From positions 15,174,805 to 15,238,804 of the forward strand of contig OZ038480.1 of NCBI GenBank assembly GCA_964036315.1: a stretch of DNA of 64,000 bases, written 5' to 3'. The notes under the pieces were generated by a model, which saw only the letters and a list, made by a program, of their open reading frames with translations, ran no database searches and was not told the origin of the DNA. This document shows positions 41,843 through 52,036 of this stretch, in pieces (within the stretch, counting starts at the first letter, position 1; each line of letters starts with the position of its first letter). The translations under genes were made by a program, and so were the position numbers. The stretch is from Acanthosepion esculentum. Taxonomy: Eukaryota > Mollusca > Cephalopoda > Sepiida > Sepiidae.

Positions 41843-42110
41843 ATTTAGTAATTATAAAAGCTACCAACAAGATAATCACTTATTTAAAAGATTACAAACG
41901 GCAACATTAAATATAATGAACATGACAGATATTTTTAGAAATTCAATTTTTAAATTTCATTTTTTTAAAATTGATTTTTAAAAAGCTGAAAAGGCCAATT
42001 TGTTATCGTCATTAAGAACGAGCTGATGAGTTGTGTGTTGGGCCTGATATAAGACACACTCTGTTAGAAATAAATTATAAAACGTCATTTCTTGTGTGGT
42101 CTTATTAATT
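41838..42110 (+). repeat. Duplicate of LINE 3' flank and composite-block end
   Basis: AATTATTTAGTAATTATAAA and AGCTACCAACAAGATAATC repeat 41,332-41,470. The downstream AAGGCCAATTTGTTATC and GGGCCTGATATAAGACACA also match the ends of the large inverted-repeat arms at 35.0 and 45.9 kb. Confidence 0.75.
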
Positions 42111-42600
42111 AAACGCAGCTTCAAAGGGGAGTATTCCTACCGACAGCACATTTGTACTATTTCGTTTTATTGAGCGTACGGATTAAATGCCATAAAGTCG
42201 ACTTTTATTTAAGGTCACTATTTCATTAATTAATTTTCATATGCTCGAACAGACACACATACAAGCTTTTTGCTTTATACATTAAAAATATGTTGGTAAA
42301 ACAGGTTGGAATGAGCGAACAAAAGTCATGAAGATGAAACTAGAATACGAGGAAATTCGAAACATTGTTTTTGTGTGAATCTCATTGTATTGATGTCTAC
42401 TAGTGTTTGTAACAAAAGTGCATTTCCCAAGAAAGAAGAGGAAGAATACAATCGGGTTAGACCATCAAGAGGAAATATAAGAAGGCAAAAAAGAAAAAGA
42501 GGAAAAAAAATAAGTGTGTAATAAATTAAAGGAAAGTCAGGAGAAAAGATATAGCATAGACGAAAAGAAAGAAAGAAAGAAAGAGCGATATGTTTTAGGA
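42110..42600. other. Sequence with nothing recognised
   Basis: A short AGAA/AAAG run occurs near 42,560-42,585. No family was seen. Confidence 0.45.
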
Positions 42601-42614
42601 AAACAGTAATATTA

Positions 42615-42960
42615 TAGGCACATGGCCGAGTGATTAGAACGTTTACTTCCTGCACATGAGACCCTGGTTCGAATCTCACCATAGTCAATTTGTCATGAAG
42701 GTGACTTCATGATGTTATCGGTCTGGGAAAGCTGATTCCAGCGTGCGGCACCTTTGGAAATTGCCTGAACACCATACTCCGGATTTGAGCGCGCTGGCCT
42801 TGTCCAGACTGTTAATTACACTAGACAACGCGCTCTCTCCCAAATATCTGTAACTAAAGTCTGCTCTGCATATTTGCAGTATAAACCAATGTGTGTCTTG
42901 ACCAAGCACAAAAGGTGCCGAAGAGGCGTCTGAAACGGGAATTGGCTAGCTGCCATAGTA
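42615..42960 (+). mobile_element. tRNA-like SINE with long 3' body
   Basis: GGCACATGGCCGAGTGATTA has a tRNA-like A box (TGGCCGAGTGA), and CCTGGTTCGAATCTCACC has a canonical B box about 45 nt later. The body (CTGATTCCAGCGTGCGGCAC, CTCCGGATTTGAGCGCGCTG) is GC-richer than its surroundings. There is no acceptor stem and no run of Ts directly after the head, so this is not a tRNA gene. No second copy lies in this window. Confidence 0.55.
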
Positions 42961-43008
42961 AACGGGCATCCTCGGATACGAGTGGCCAACATTAATTTAA
43001 TTAATATT

Positions 43009-43490
43009 ACGAGGGTAAGTAAAAAATTATCTGTACTTTCACCTTGAAATATCTTTAGATTTGACACACTGCCTTCTTCTCACGCGTACCTATAGTTGGT
43101 ACTGTTGTGGTCACGTGATCGGAATTTGAACGTGAGTTTTATTTCTGCTATCTTATTTCAGTGTCAACATGGCCGTTCCACTAGCAGTGTGCACCAGGGA
43201 GGAACAAAGAGTAGTGATCCGATTTCACTGGTCGGAAGGTGCGTCATAGGATAAAACATATCAGAGGCTTTTAACACAATACAGCGACAGTGCACTACCA
43301 CGTAGAAGCGTGTATGATTGAATCCAGAGGTTTTAAAATGGCCAGACATGCATGACGCACGAGGGAAGAACAGGACGTCCGTCAACCTCCACCACAGACG
43401 AGACGATTGAGCAAGCCCGGGTGATGATAATGTCGAACCGGCGAGTTATCACCGATGAAGTAGCGAACGATTTGCAGATTTGGATCATTG
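43009..43490 (+). pseudogene. Mariner element, 5' end and transposase N-terminus
   Basis: TTACGAGGGTAAGTAAAAAA at the left is a typical mariner terminal sequence after a TA. ATG at about 43,169 opens MAVPLAVCTREEQRVVIRF, HWSEGAS, then a stop and small frame problems (QRLLTQYSDSALPRRSVYD). A final stretch MTHEGRTGRPSTSTTDETIE, QARVMIMSNRRVITDEVAND and LQI follows. These are the two helix-turn-helix units of a mariner-type transposase. The sequence ends abruptly at 43,485, before the DDD domain, and passes into the GC-rich satellite. It is dead. Confidence 0.8.
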
Positions 43491-43524
43491 CTCTTTGTTC
43501 TTGTGTCCCCCTTTGTAGGAGAAA

Positions 43525-45765
43525 CCACCAACTCTGACCAGCTTGGGCAAGCTATAACCAGCTAGGACCAGCGGCCCGAATGAAGACAATCGGGTCCGAA
43601 CGTTAAAAACTAACCTTGTGTCACAACCTGACTCAGTGGGGAGGAAGGTCAAGTAAATCAGCTGGTGGTATCACAACTATGACTAGCTTCGACCAGCTAT
43701 GACTAGCTTAGACTAGCTATGACCAGCTTGGACAAGCTATGACCAGCTAAGACCACAGACCCGAGTGAAGGCACCCGGGTCCCCACGTTACTTTGGGTCA
43801 CAAATTGACTCAGTGGGTGTCAAGTAAATCAGCTCCGCTGGTAGTATCACAGCTATAACTAGCTTAGACCAGCTCTGACCCGCTTGGAAAGCTAGGACCA
43901 GCTAAACCAGCGGCTCGAGTGAAGACACTCGGTTCCCCACGTTACAAACCGACTCTATGTCACAAACTGACTCAGTGAGGGGTCAAGTAAATCTCAGTTC
44001 TCTCGAGTAGTTTCTAACACATCTATTTATCATCTCTCAGATGCGTCTCTCTCTTTGGTCAGAGTGCGCTCATGGGCGATTTTGTCAAAAGACTGAGTCG
44101 CAAATGAGAAAAATTAGACTGAGAAGTGCCCAGCCCTGGGGAAGAGCTGCTCGAGACCGCACCCTCTCATTGCACCAGAGCGGGGGATCGGTGCTCGCAC
44201 CAAGACCAGCGCAACCGACTGTTGCGAGTGCTGCGGGCAATTTTTGTTCTTGGCCTGGGTGTACGCGCTCGGGTGCTCACCTTAAAAACTCACCTTGTGT
44301 CACAATTCATCTTAGTGGGGAGTAGCTATAATCTACGTAAATACTTAGTGTGTAAATCACTCTCTCGAGTGGTTTACAGACACTGATACTTACCAGGGGC
44401 AGGGATCCGTCCCTGCGCTTGTACTATCACGGCTATGACTAACTTGGACTGGCTCTGAAGAGCTATGGCGAGTTTAGAACAGCTTGGACAAGTTAGGACC
44501 AGCTATGACTAGCTTAGACCAGCTATGACCAACTTGGACAACTAGCTAAGACCAGCGGCCCAAGTGAAGACACTCGGGTCCCCAAAGTTAAAAACTGATC
44601 TTGTGTGACAACCTGAGGTCGGGGGTCAAGTAAAACTACGCTCTCTCAAGTGTTTTACCCATTCTGATACTTACCGGGCAGAGGGATCCATTCCTCTGCT
44701 GGTAGTATCACGGTTATGACTAGCTTGGACCGGGTCTGACCAGCTTGGACCAGCTATGAACAGCTATGACTAGCTTAAACCAGCTCTGACCACCTTGGAC
44801 AAGCTATGACAAGCTGAGACCAGCGGCCCGTGTGAGGATACGTTAAAAACTGACCTTATGTCACAACATGACTCAGTGGGAGGTCAAGTAAATCTCCGCT
44901 CTCTCCAATGGTGTGTAACACATTATTTATCATCTATCAGTTGCGTCTCTGTCTTCGGGAAGAGTCATTCGGAGGCGACTCCGTCAAAGATCAAAGTCGC
45001 AACTGAGGAAAATTATAATGAAAGATGCTCAGGCCTGGGGAACAGCTGCCCGAGGCCCTCTCACTGAACCAGAGAAAGGGATCTGTGCTCGCACCGAGGC
45101 CAGCGCAACCGACGGTTGCGCGGGCTCGGGCAATGTTTGTTTCTAGTCCGGGTGTACGGCTCGGGCTCCCCACATGAAACCGACCTTTTGTCACAACCTG
45201 ATCTCGTCGAAGGTTGAGTAAATACAAATTAATCTCTCGAGTATTTTGTAACACCCTATTTATCATCACTCAGTTGCATCTCTGAGCAGAGAGCACTCAA
45301 GTGCGGCTCCGTCAAAGGACAGAGTCGCAAATGAGGAAAATTATACTGAAAGGTGCCGTCTCTGGGAACAGCCCGAGGTCGTGCCCTCTCATTGCACTAG
45401 AGAGAGGAATCGGTTCTTGCACCGAGGTAAGCGCAACCAACGGTTGCGGGCGCTGCGGGCAATTTTCGTGCCTAGCCCGGGAGTACGCGTTCGGGCTTCC
45501 CACATAAAAACCGACCTTTTGTCACATCCTGACCTCCTGCGGTTTGAGTAAATACAAATTACTCTCTCGAGCTGTTTGTAACACCCTTTTTATCATCTCT
45601 CAGTTGCGTCCCTGTCAATGGGCAGAGTGCGCTCAGGGGAGGCGTCGTCAAAGGACAGAGTCGCAACTGAGGAAAATTATAGCGAGAGGTGCCCAGCCTT
45701 CGGGAACATTTGCCCGAAGCTGCACCCTCTCATTACACCAGAGAAAGTGATCGTTTCCGTCAACA
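43525..45765. repeat. GC-rich complex satellite with nested units
   Basis: The landmark TCACAACCTGACTCAGTGGG (or a variant) recurs at about 43,620, 43,797, 43,963, 44,297, 44,606, 44,860, 45,189 and 45,524. Spacings are about 170 or 310-335 bp (one 254), so short and long units alternate. Short units contain runs of TAGCTTAGACCAGCTATGAC-type 13-20 bp subrepeats. Long units add CAGTTGCGTCTCTG, GGACAGAGTCGCAACTGAGG and GGCCAGCGCAACCGACGGTTG. Two dyads recur: CCCGAGTG-AAGA-CACTCGGG and GCAACCG-A-CGGTTGC. No frame is conserved across units. It begins at the truncated mariner and ends at the inverted LINE arm. Confidence 0.85.
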
Positions 45766-47326
45766 AGACAATCATTTATTTATAAAGATTACAAAAGACA
45801 ATATTAAATATAAAGAACAAGACAGTTTTAGAAATTTTATTTTTTTAAATTTAATTTTTAGAACTGAAAATGCCAATTTATTATCTGCATTAAGCAAGAG
45901 TTGGCCAGTTGGGAGTTCGGCCTGATATAAGACACATAAATTACAAAAATTCATTGCTTTTGCGGTTCTGTTATTAAGCGCAGTACTAGACTGGCAGAGA
46001 GGTCCCATCTATATACGGTCGAGTTGGCTATATGTAACCGTAAATTCTATGCTAACAGTTTCTAACTTTACCCATCGCACCCTGTATATGTATATCCCGA
46101 AATCTTTGCTAATATTGGTTGGTTGATATAAGTTTTATTATTAAAACTTTGACTTGCATAATAAAATCTGATATGTTGTAGATATTGTTGCACATATGTT
46201 ATAATATTTGTTATTTTACCTTTTTTAAATCCATTCCATCTGTATGGCTGATGCTAACCTCCAGTCGTTCGGAATAAATTTCTCGGCTGATATGAAGTGG
46301 AAAGATTATATTGAATCTATTGCTAGGTCAGTTGCTAAAAAGTTCTCTGTATCGTGCTAGATAAGTTTTCTCTTCAGAATCTATTTCACATATCTATAAG
46401 TCCATGTTTTGATTATTGCTGTCTCATATGGTCTGACGCTTCCACAGAAAAGGCACTGATGTAGAGCAACCTTACGGCGGTGGGAATGTGACTGAAACTG
46501 AGATGCCAGGTCAGGGCCGATAATATTGCTGATTCTTCTTTAGATTTTATCAAGGAGTTTTTATGTAGATCTCCTTGATAAAATCTAAAGTATCAGCAAT
46601 ATTATCAGATTATGGCCTGTTAATTTTAACGCCTCCAAAACCAAACTTATTTAATCATCTGAGAGACCTCTTCGCTGCCTTCCATCAGTATGGCTGATGC
46701 TAATCTCAAGCAAACTGATTCATTGCGCCTTCTCTGCTGATATGAAGTGGAAAGACTATATTGAATCCATTGCTAGGTCAGTTGCTAAAACATTAACTTG
46801 CATAATAAAATCTGATATGTTGTAGATACTGTTGCACATATGTTAAGATATTTGTTATTTTACCTTTTTTAAATCTATTCCATCAGTATGGCTGATGCTA
46901 ACCTCCAGAAAAGTGGATCGCTGCGCCTTCTCTGACTTTCTCGTCTGATATGAAGTGGAAAGATTATATTAATTCCATTGCAAGGTCAGTTGCTAAAATG
47001 TTCTCTGTGTCGTACGAGACAAGTTTATCTCCAGAATCTATCTCACATATCTATAAGTCTACCATTTGTCCATGCTTTGATTATTGCTGCCACATATAGT
47101 CTGGTGCTCCCACTATTTATGTGGAACTCCTTGATAAAATCCAAAGAAGTATCAGCAATATTATTGGTACTGACCTGGCATCTCAGTTTCAGTCACATTC
47201 CCATCGCCGTAACGTTGCCTTCCTGTGTCTTTTCTATAAATACTTTTATGGTAATTGTTCAGATGAGCTCTTCGCTACGGTGCCTAAACTTTTTGAATCG
47301 AAGCGCAGTACTGGATTGGCGTTGCT
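45765..47326 (+). repeat. Right arm of the large inverted repeat (composite LINE block)
   Basis: Reverse-complement of 33,503-35,115. It includes the internal foldback at about 46,520-46,605 and the tandem CATCAGTATGGCTGATGCTA segments. Differences are scattered point changes and small indels. Confidence 0.8.
47010..47326 (+). pseudogene. LINE ORF2 C-terminus (LWN type), second arm
   Basis: VELLDKIQRSISNIIGTDL, SHRRNVAFLCLFYKYFYG and CSDELFATVPKLFES, then SKRSTGLAL. It is cut at 47,326 by the start of another repeat, so the LWN end is missing here. It is about 95% alike to the 33.5-kb copy. Confidence 0.75.
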
Positions 47327-47800
47327 TTAAAAAAGGACTCGTAACTGGAAAAAACGAATGAAAAAAGAATGTTAACAACAAATACTTTTTCACACCTAAC
47401 ACAGTTCTGCGGAATCAAAATCAACGTTGAGTTTAAGCAAGCGAATGAGCCAATTTGAGTAAAGTGCCATGCAGATTTAAATTTTTCCCACTTGTGACGA
47501 ATGCAACTATCGATTTTTTTGCATGCTAGCATGCTAGTTAACATTCGTGTCAGTCAGCTGTTGGGTCTCACGCTGGCCAGTAGAAAATGGCCTCAAACTA
47601 CATGAAAACTGCCATAGAAGCATGAAAAATTATTTCCACTATCGATGGGAGTTGGAAAATGCAAAGTCGGTCTTGGCCTTTTATCTAACTTGGAGCATGT
47701 GCATGTAAATTTTGGTGCAAATCCGTCGAAAATTGCGGCCGTGCATTCGTTGCACACACACACGCGCACATCCTGCCTTTTATAGATAGAGATTCCAGTA
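47327..47800. mobile_element. Dispersed repeat, possibly Helitron-related (copy 2)
   Basis: Matches 12,625-13,098 almost base for base, with a ~37-base insertion or deletion difference near 47,600 (GCCATAGAAGCATGAAAAAT). It ends CATCCTGCCTTTTATAGATA. It is inserted into the LINE arm, which dates it after the LINE. Confidence 0.6.
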
Positions 47801-47804
47801 TTTT

Positions 47805-48065
47805 GAAGTTGTGAATGTGCGGGAGGTGTAACTGTGCAGAAAGAAGTTTGTCGATTCATGTTCCAGCCTCGTCTGTTGCGTTCACTTCTCCATAAAAACT
47901 TTTTGGGAAAGGCATAAATTCATCTCTTCGCCCCTACCTACCACGTATGGGTTAAATAGCAGGATAGACTGGCAAGTACTACTCCCGAACCGAAGACCGG
48001 GGAGGAAGGCTAGCATGATTGTGGGCATCAAGGAGGGCTTTGTGGCCCTATCTTATCAACATGTA
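47805..48065 (+). mobile_element. SINE copy (shared body)
   Basis: The head GTGCGGGAGGTGTAACTGTG resembles the 1.1-kb copy. The body TTCACTTCTCCATAAAAAC, TTTTTGGGAAAGGCATAAAT and GGTTAAATAGCAGGATAGAC is present. No 5S or clear tRNA signature was seen. Confidence 0.6.
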
Positions 48066-48069
48066 CTTT

Positions 48070-48900
48070 TTTCCAACTATATTTATATACATTACAAATT
48101 AAACTAAGCTCAGCTGACTATTAAAGGATGATAACATTTCGCTGAATTTGACATCATTCTGGGGTTTTTTCCCGTCCAAATCCGTTTTGCTTATGCTAAG
48201 ACTAAAAAAAACGCTATATAGAATTCATTATTTTTTAACCATAATGTTGAATGTGTTAAAATTATTCAACATTTAACGAGAAAATTCTCTAGTTGATGTT
48301 AACAATTGTCGCAAAATATTGTTGATTGATTTAAGATACATTGATCTATTATGACATGTCTCTAAGTTGTATTTATATACATTGTATATATTTTCAATTT
48401 TTCTGTTTGAATTGTTCATCTGTATTGCATATGATCCATTACTGTACATAATTAGGTTACAATTGTACCTTATGAATATTGAGATGTAGTAGCATCATAT
48501 GTAGTAGAACATTGCCCCGGTCCTGTAGACTGGGCTATTCAGCTTTAGTTGACAATACTCCATAAGGTATGGCAATTCTCAGATAATAAAGAAATGCAAC
48601 CTATTAACAGGCACAATCACTTATACCCTGAGTGGACATGGCAGTAAGTAACATGATGGAATTCTTCTTTTTTCTGCTATGTGCCATGTCACTTCAAAAC
48701 GTGGGCGATCATAAATCTCCATATCGCCTGAGTAAATATTAGCTAATCAGATACCTTAACTTCGTATATAAGACCTGGGAGACATTTGAAGAAGTTTGAT
48801 CGGCCATTACTGTAAGATTTCGTTGTAAACAACTCTGTCGAGCCTATTTGAACAGTAACATGTTGACCCGGTGTTCCTACCAAATTGTTTACTAATTCGG
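48070..48900. other. AT-rich sequence with nothing firm
   Basis: The stretch 48,480-48,610 (GATGTAGTAGCATCATATG, AATAAAGAAATGCAACC) looks like the end of a retroelement LTR, but I found no partner repeat or tRNA primer site. GTGCCATGTCACTTCAAAAC..GGGCGATCAT at 48,690 resembles a scrap of the WFYRRM-type LINE end. Confidence 0.35.
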
Positions 48901-49109
48901 TCCAGATGAGATGTCATGTGAGACTGTGTTTCATTCGTTTTTTTTTTGCGGGGGGGGGGTTATTTCAGATTCCTCTTTCAGTTATTTGTTCATAAAACCT
49001 GTCTTTTCTATCTCTTTTTATTTTCATGCATTGACCGGGAATTCGACTTCTGCTTTGACAGAACAACTTCCATGCCGTGTTTATCTGTTTAAAATATTAA
49101 CACTTCTTT

Positions 49110-49400
49110 TTTTTTCCTCCTCCTCCTCTTCTTCTTCTTCTTCTTCTTCTTCTTCTTCTTCTTCTTCTTCTTCTTCTTCTTCTTCTTCTTCTTCTTTCTC
49201 TCTCTTTCACTCTTTTCTTGTCTCTTTCATTTTTTTATACTTTCTCTCCCTTTCCTCTTCTCTTTCCACCCTGTTTGGCTCCTACTTCATTCTGCATTCC
49301 CTTTTCATCCATCTTTCTTTTTCTACTACTATCTCTCATTTCTTCTATCTCTCTTTTCTCTTTCTCTACCCTATTTTTCACTCTTTTTAACATTCCGTAC
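49110..49400. repeat. (CTT)n and pyrimidine-rich tract
   Basis: CTT array at 49,123-49,193, followed by about 200 bases of CTTT/CTCT-rich sequence. The poly-Ser frame is an artefact. Confidence 0.9.
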
Positions 49401-49459
49401 CAAATCACAAACGAATCTGTTAATAGCAAACAGCGTTCGTGTTTTTCTTCCAAAGTTAG

Positions 49460-49765
49460 TGTTCCGAAGATGAGAGGAATGAGGACTATGCCGATGACAT
49501 AGGTAGACATAGTTGGTATGAGAAGGACCTTGAATAAAAAAAGCAAAATTTCTGACTAAGTATTGAAAACAGTGGAACTTAAGATAAACCTTTCCAAAAC
49601 GGAAACGATGATTTAGAATTGGAATGAGAATTGTAAAGGCATAGAATCAAACTCCATCGTAAAAAATTCAGAATGTGTAATAAATAAATTCAAAACATTC
49701 AAAATATCTCGGTGTATGGATTAATTATAACAAATTTAGTGTCACAGATAAAGAAATTTAACACT
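49460..49765 (+). pseudogene. LINE reverse transcriptase palm fragment
   Basis: DYADDIG at about 49,484 keeps the catalytic YADD box. After frame changes, LKINLSKTET-like sequence (AGATAAACCTTTCCAAAACG) and KFKTFKYLGVWINYNKFSV with TDKEI follow. YADD, about 40 residues, K.E.M, KYLG is the normal palm-to-thumb order of animal LINEs. There are multiple stops. The fragment is about 100 codons. Confidence 0.6.
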
Positions 49766-49784
49766 GGATAATTTTCCGTCCATA

Positions 49785-49862
49785 TCTCTGAGATGAGGTA
49801 TTATGATTACTTACATTATTTACATTGTTCCGACTGTTATCCTCATCTTCATTGCCATTGTA
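49785..49862 (-). mobile_element. 3' tail fragment of SINE family H
   Basis: CATATCTCTGAGATGAGGTA and CCGACTGTTATCCTCATCTTC match the tail beyond the hammerhead-like module of the 20.6 and 60.1 kb copies. It is cut off just before the module, where a (TA)n tract begins. Confidence 0.6.
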
Positions 49863-49868
49863 TATATA

Positions 49869-49869
49869 C

Positions 49870-49942
<73 letters not shown>

Positions 49943-50030
49943 TGTGTTTATGTGTGCATGTGTGTTTGTTTGCACATATATATATATATATATATGTATA
50001 TGTGCGTGTGTGTATGTGTGTGTAAAATTT
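49869..50030. repeat. (TA)n and TG-rich microsatellites
   Basis: (CATA)n, about 30 TA units, a TGTGCATG-rich stretch, a second TA run at 49,976-49,995, then TG-rich sequence. Confidence 0.9.
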
Positions 50031-50100
50031 ATATGTGTTTTGTGTGCTTAAAACGTTTAGATAACTAAAAATATATCTGTTAAAAGACAATAAATTAAGA

Positions 50101-50315
50101 GAAAGGGAAAAACTTTTCTTTACCAACGCGTTTCGTCCATTAACCTGGAGTATATTTATGAGCGTTCTTAAATTTAAACATTTTGAAAAGCTAACGACAT
50201 TTTTAATTCTCCTGATAAATACTTGTTGCGAAACAAAATCCTTACAATTGCCTTGATAAAGTCCATCAGAGGACGAAACGCATCGGCAAAGAAAACTTTT
50301 ACTTTTCTCTTCAAT
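50101..50315. mobile_element. Inverted-repeat element with hammerhead-like end
   Basis: Left end AAACTTTTCTTTACCAACGC and GTTTCGTCC, right end (reversed) AAAAGTTTTCTTTGCCGATG and CGTTTCGTCC: inverted repeats of about 35-40 bp enclosing about 130 bp. The right end on the plus strand reads CTTGATAA (50,252-50,259), A, GTCC-ATCAGA-GGAC (4-bp stem II), GAAACGC. CTTGATAA is the same degenerate core as at 14,081. Both outer flanks lead to TA/CA microsatellites. Confidence 0.65.
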
Positions 50316-50344
50316 CACATACATACATAGATACATACATATAT

Positions 50345-50348
50345 ATAT

Positions 50349-50407
<59 letters not shown>

Positions 50408-50470
50408 CGTTGCGTGTGTGTATGTGTGTGTGTATGTGCGTATATGCGTCGGCATGTTTCGTTATATCTG

Positions 50471-50501
<31 letters not shown>

Positions 50502-50635
50502 ATGTGATAGAGAGAGAATGTTTCCTTATGTCTGTATATATATGTGTGTGTGCGTGTGTCTGTGAGAAAGAGTATGTTTCGTTATGTCTGTATATATATG
50601 TGTGTGTTTGCGTGTATGTTTGAAAAATAGATATA
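50345..50635. repeat. (CA)n/(TA)n and ~60-bp TG-rich repeats
   Basis: CA and TA runs to 50,404. Then come three imperfect units of the ATGTTTCGTTATGTCTGTAT, (TA)n, (TG)n, GAGAAAGAG type. Confidence 0.85.
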
Positions 50636-50639
50636 TGAC

Positions 50640-51185
50640 TAATTTTTGGTTACTGTTAAAATGTTTTCTACATCAAGATACATATAAATCCAAGTGTGTC
50701 CGCTCCGTGCTCGTGAGTTGAACTGAAATACTTATGTGTCTTCTACTGAACGGAACGTCTTCCTATCAAGGACCAACTTGCGGCAGAATCATTCTTGCCT
50801 GACCGAATCATATGAACGCGTCGGCCATCTTGTTTTTCTAGTTGGCGACGCAAGTAGACATCACTGGTCACCGAGCAACTCATTTGACCAAAGCACCGAG
50901 AATGACAGGACAAAACATCGTGACAAATTATGGTTTTTAACCAATCAATGCAATAAAACCACAAATCCGTATATCCCTTCCACATTTTATCTACAATTTC
51001 ACACTATATTAAATAGATACCATATATTGTGTACAATCAACACTAGCACGCACATGTAACAGACAATTACTAATCAGAACCGCGGCTGAGGATCATTTCC
51101 AGAAAATTTATTGTGCCTATCCATGCTCATAATGCAACTTTCGCATAGGTTTATCACTACTAACAACGGTCCTCGTCGTTAATTG
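50640..51185. other. Sequence with nothing recognised
   Basis: A 107-codon plus-strand frame (50,736-51,059) has no recognisable domain and no support from codon periodicity that I can judge. Confidence 0.4.
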
Positions 51186-51189
51186 AATG

Positions 51190-51350
51190 AATTTTTTTAT
51201 GGCTTATCAACCTTTTTGAGGATATTTAAAGCCATAAAATGTTTTTAGATTGTAACATTTTTTTTTTGAAATAATAATGTTTTTACTGGTTCAAATATTT
51301 CTATTAAACCCATAGCTGAGGGATAAGTGTTGGATTTCCCAAGGTTATTT
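51190..51350 (-). mobile_element. SINE 3' half (shared body and tail)
   Basis: Minus strand: CCTTGGGAAATCCAACAC, CCTCAGCTATGGGTTTAAT, AATCTAAAAACATTTTATGG, CTTTAAATATCCTC and TTGATAAGCCATAAAAAA. The head is missing at the right, where the GC-rich palindromic block starts. Confidence 0.7.
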
Positions 51351-51354
51351 GCAA

Positions 51355-51545
51355 GCCGCTACACGTAAGACGCTAGTGGCCCGCTGGTGGGCCGTCCTTG
51401 GTAACGCTAAAGGTGGGCCTTTAGCGGTCCGCCAGTGGTAACATTTCTGAGGTGAATACGCCGACGGTCCGATCAGTGGGCCACCAGCGGTAAACGCTAG
51501 CGGCATGCCACCTAGTGGCAGATTGGTGGCTTGCGTCTAGGGACA
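51355..51545. repeat. GC-rich block of inverted GTGG/CCAC units
   Basis: GACGCTAGTGGCCCGCTGG, GGTCCGATCAGTGGGCCACC and CGCTAGCGGCATGCCACC include several overlapping dyads, and the whole block begins with AGACGC and ends with GCGTCT. It may be a small foldback element. The family is unknown. Confidence 0.5.
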
Positions 51546-51639
51546 CTCCAACGTTAGCAGTTCATCAACACAAAATCACTACTTGAACTTTCTCAAATCA
51601 ACTTCAGTTAGAACTCTTCTAAACTATTATGTACTTCAA

Positions 51640-52025
51640 TATCTGTCTATATCTCTGAGATGAGGTATTGTGATTATTTTCATTATTTACATTATTCGGA
51701 CTGTTATCCTCATCTTCATTGCCATATTCACAACGTTTAAGCAGTTGTACGCTCCGGCGTTCTTCAGGTGAATGAAATTTCTAACTGAACCTTTTATTTC
51801 GTCCACCAGTGTATATTGTTCTAGTTCCACATGCCTGGCTTTCAATATCTGTGTATATCTATGAGATGAGATATTATGATTACTTGCATTATTTACATTA
51901 TTCGGATTATGGATATTGTGGCTCAGTATATAAAGACGTTGGTTAGATCCAGTGACTAGACCCAAAGAGTTGTGAGTTCAATAACAGGCCACAGTAGTGG
52001 TGAACCAAAATTTGGCGAGTTAAAA
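51640..52025. mobile_element. Rearranged copies of SINE family H
   Basis: A minus-strand 3' half (51,640-51,835) has the degenerate hammerhead-like module CTGAAGAACGCCGGAGCG at 51,767-51,750. It is followed by a second minus tail (51,838-51,910) and then a plus-strand head (GTGGCTCAGTATATAAAGAC, GTTGTGAGTTCAATAAC). The head-to-head arrangement shows an inversion or nested insertion. Confidence 0.65.
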
Positions 52026-52036
52026 ATTCGCAAATA

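Noticed and set aside
42028..42060. CTGATGAG near 42,031 as a hammerhead core
   Set aside because: No GAAA follows within a plausible stem II distance.
42618..42690. Functional tRNA gene
   Set aside because: A and B boxes are good but there is no matching acceptor stem, so it is a SINE head.
48480..48620. LTR of a retrotransposon
   Set aside because: No second LTR, primer-binding site or polypurine tract was found nearby.
48911..49390. 159-codon frame with a poly-Ser core
   Set aside because: The middle is (CTT)n. The ends are pyrimidine-rich low complexity without any domain.
50736..51059. 107-codon frame as a host exon
   Set aside because: No domain, no clear splice or start context, and the frame is embedded in repeat-rich DNA. 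It cannot be supported.
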